The notes below the pieces were generated by a model. It saw only the letters and a list, made by a program, of their open reading frames with translations. It made no database searches and was not told the DNA's origin. From Ruminococcus sp. UBA5884 (GTDB lineage: Bacteria > Bacillota > Clostridia > Oscillospirales > Ruminococcaceae), in the NCBI GenBank assembly GCA_002431975.1, contig DJFA01000074.1, positions 1-5,388 on the forward strand: a stretch of DNA of 5,388 nt, written 5' to 3'. Positions 5,299-5,388 of this stretch are shown in pieces. A program made the position numbers and the translations under genes. The first letter of the stretch is position 1. Each line of letters begins with the position of its first letter.

Positions 5299-5388
5299 CT
5301 ACATAATTTCGTTTACATCAGAAATTTTTCCTGTTATTGCAGATGCAGCGGCAATTGCCGGACTTGCAAGATAAACTTCACTTTCCGG
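5299..5388 (-). CDS. leuC: 3-isopropylmalate dehydratase large subunit, C-terminal end only
   Basis: Only the last 29 codons and the TAG stop are inside the window; the gene continues past the right edge. The translated tail reads PESEVYLASPAIAAASAITG then KISDVNEIM. The segment VYLASPA-AAASAITGKI is the conserved C-terminus of LeuC, the [4Fe-4S] subunit of isopropylmalate isomerase. The iron-sulphur cysteines lie outside the window. It is directly upstream of leuD with an 18-bp gap, as expected for the two subunits of one enzyme. The operon promoter and any leucine leader or T-box must lie further upstream, outside the window. Confidence 0.92.
   Translation of the reverse strand, partial: PESEVYLASPAIAAASAITGKISDVNEIM

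Overview
The window looks like a chromosomal segment of a low-GC Gram-positive anaerobe, most likely a Ruminococcus-like member of the Clostridia. This rests on the AT-rich sequence, strong AGGAG-type ribosome binding sites, a LysA of the subtype I associate with Clostridia, a short LeuD, and a GC-rich palindromic intergenic repeat. I could not run a database search, so the taxonomy is an inference from protein style and gene order.

Layout, left to right. Positions 1-196 hold no gene. They carry a composite repeat: a perfect 25-bp inverted repeat whose arms are themselves hairpins, bracketed by an imperfect 13-bp inverted repeat and an exact 16-bp direct repeat. A diacylglycerol-kinase-family lipid kinase follows on the minus strand (197-1135). 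It is divergent from lysA (diaminopimelate decarboxylase, 1375-2649, plus strand). The 239-bp gap between them holds two back-to-back promoters with near-consensus hexamers, one for each gene. A strong hairpin at 2669-2700 ends lysA and probably also terminates the convergent leucine operon.

From 2716 to the right edge everything is on the minus strand and reads as one leucine operon, in transcription order leuC (only its last 29 codons are present), leuD, orf164, orf159, leuB. Gaps are 5-18 bp, and several ribosome binding sites overlap the upstream stop codon, which suggests translational coupling. LeuCD (isopropylmalate isomerase) and LeuB (isopropylmalate dehydrogenase) catalyse consecutive steps of leucine synthesis. 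LysA makes lysine from meso-diaminopimelate. The convergent pair is therefore two amino-acid biosynthesis units sharing a terminator.

The unexpected content is the pair of small acidic proteins between leuD and leuB. They are diverged tandem paralogues of each other with no function I can assign. The downstream copy (orf159) has no ordinary start codon at the right distance from its ribosome binding site. The best start, supported by both spacing and alignment to its paralogue, is ATT. It also carries a CX3CX2C cysteine cluster absent from its sister and is flanked by a 13-bp direct repeat containing the ribosome binding site. This is the part of the window most worth following up.
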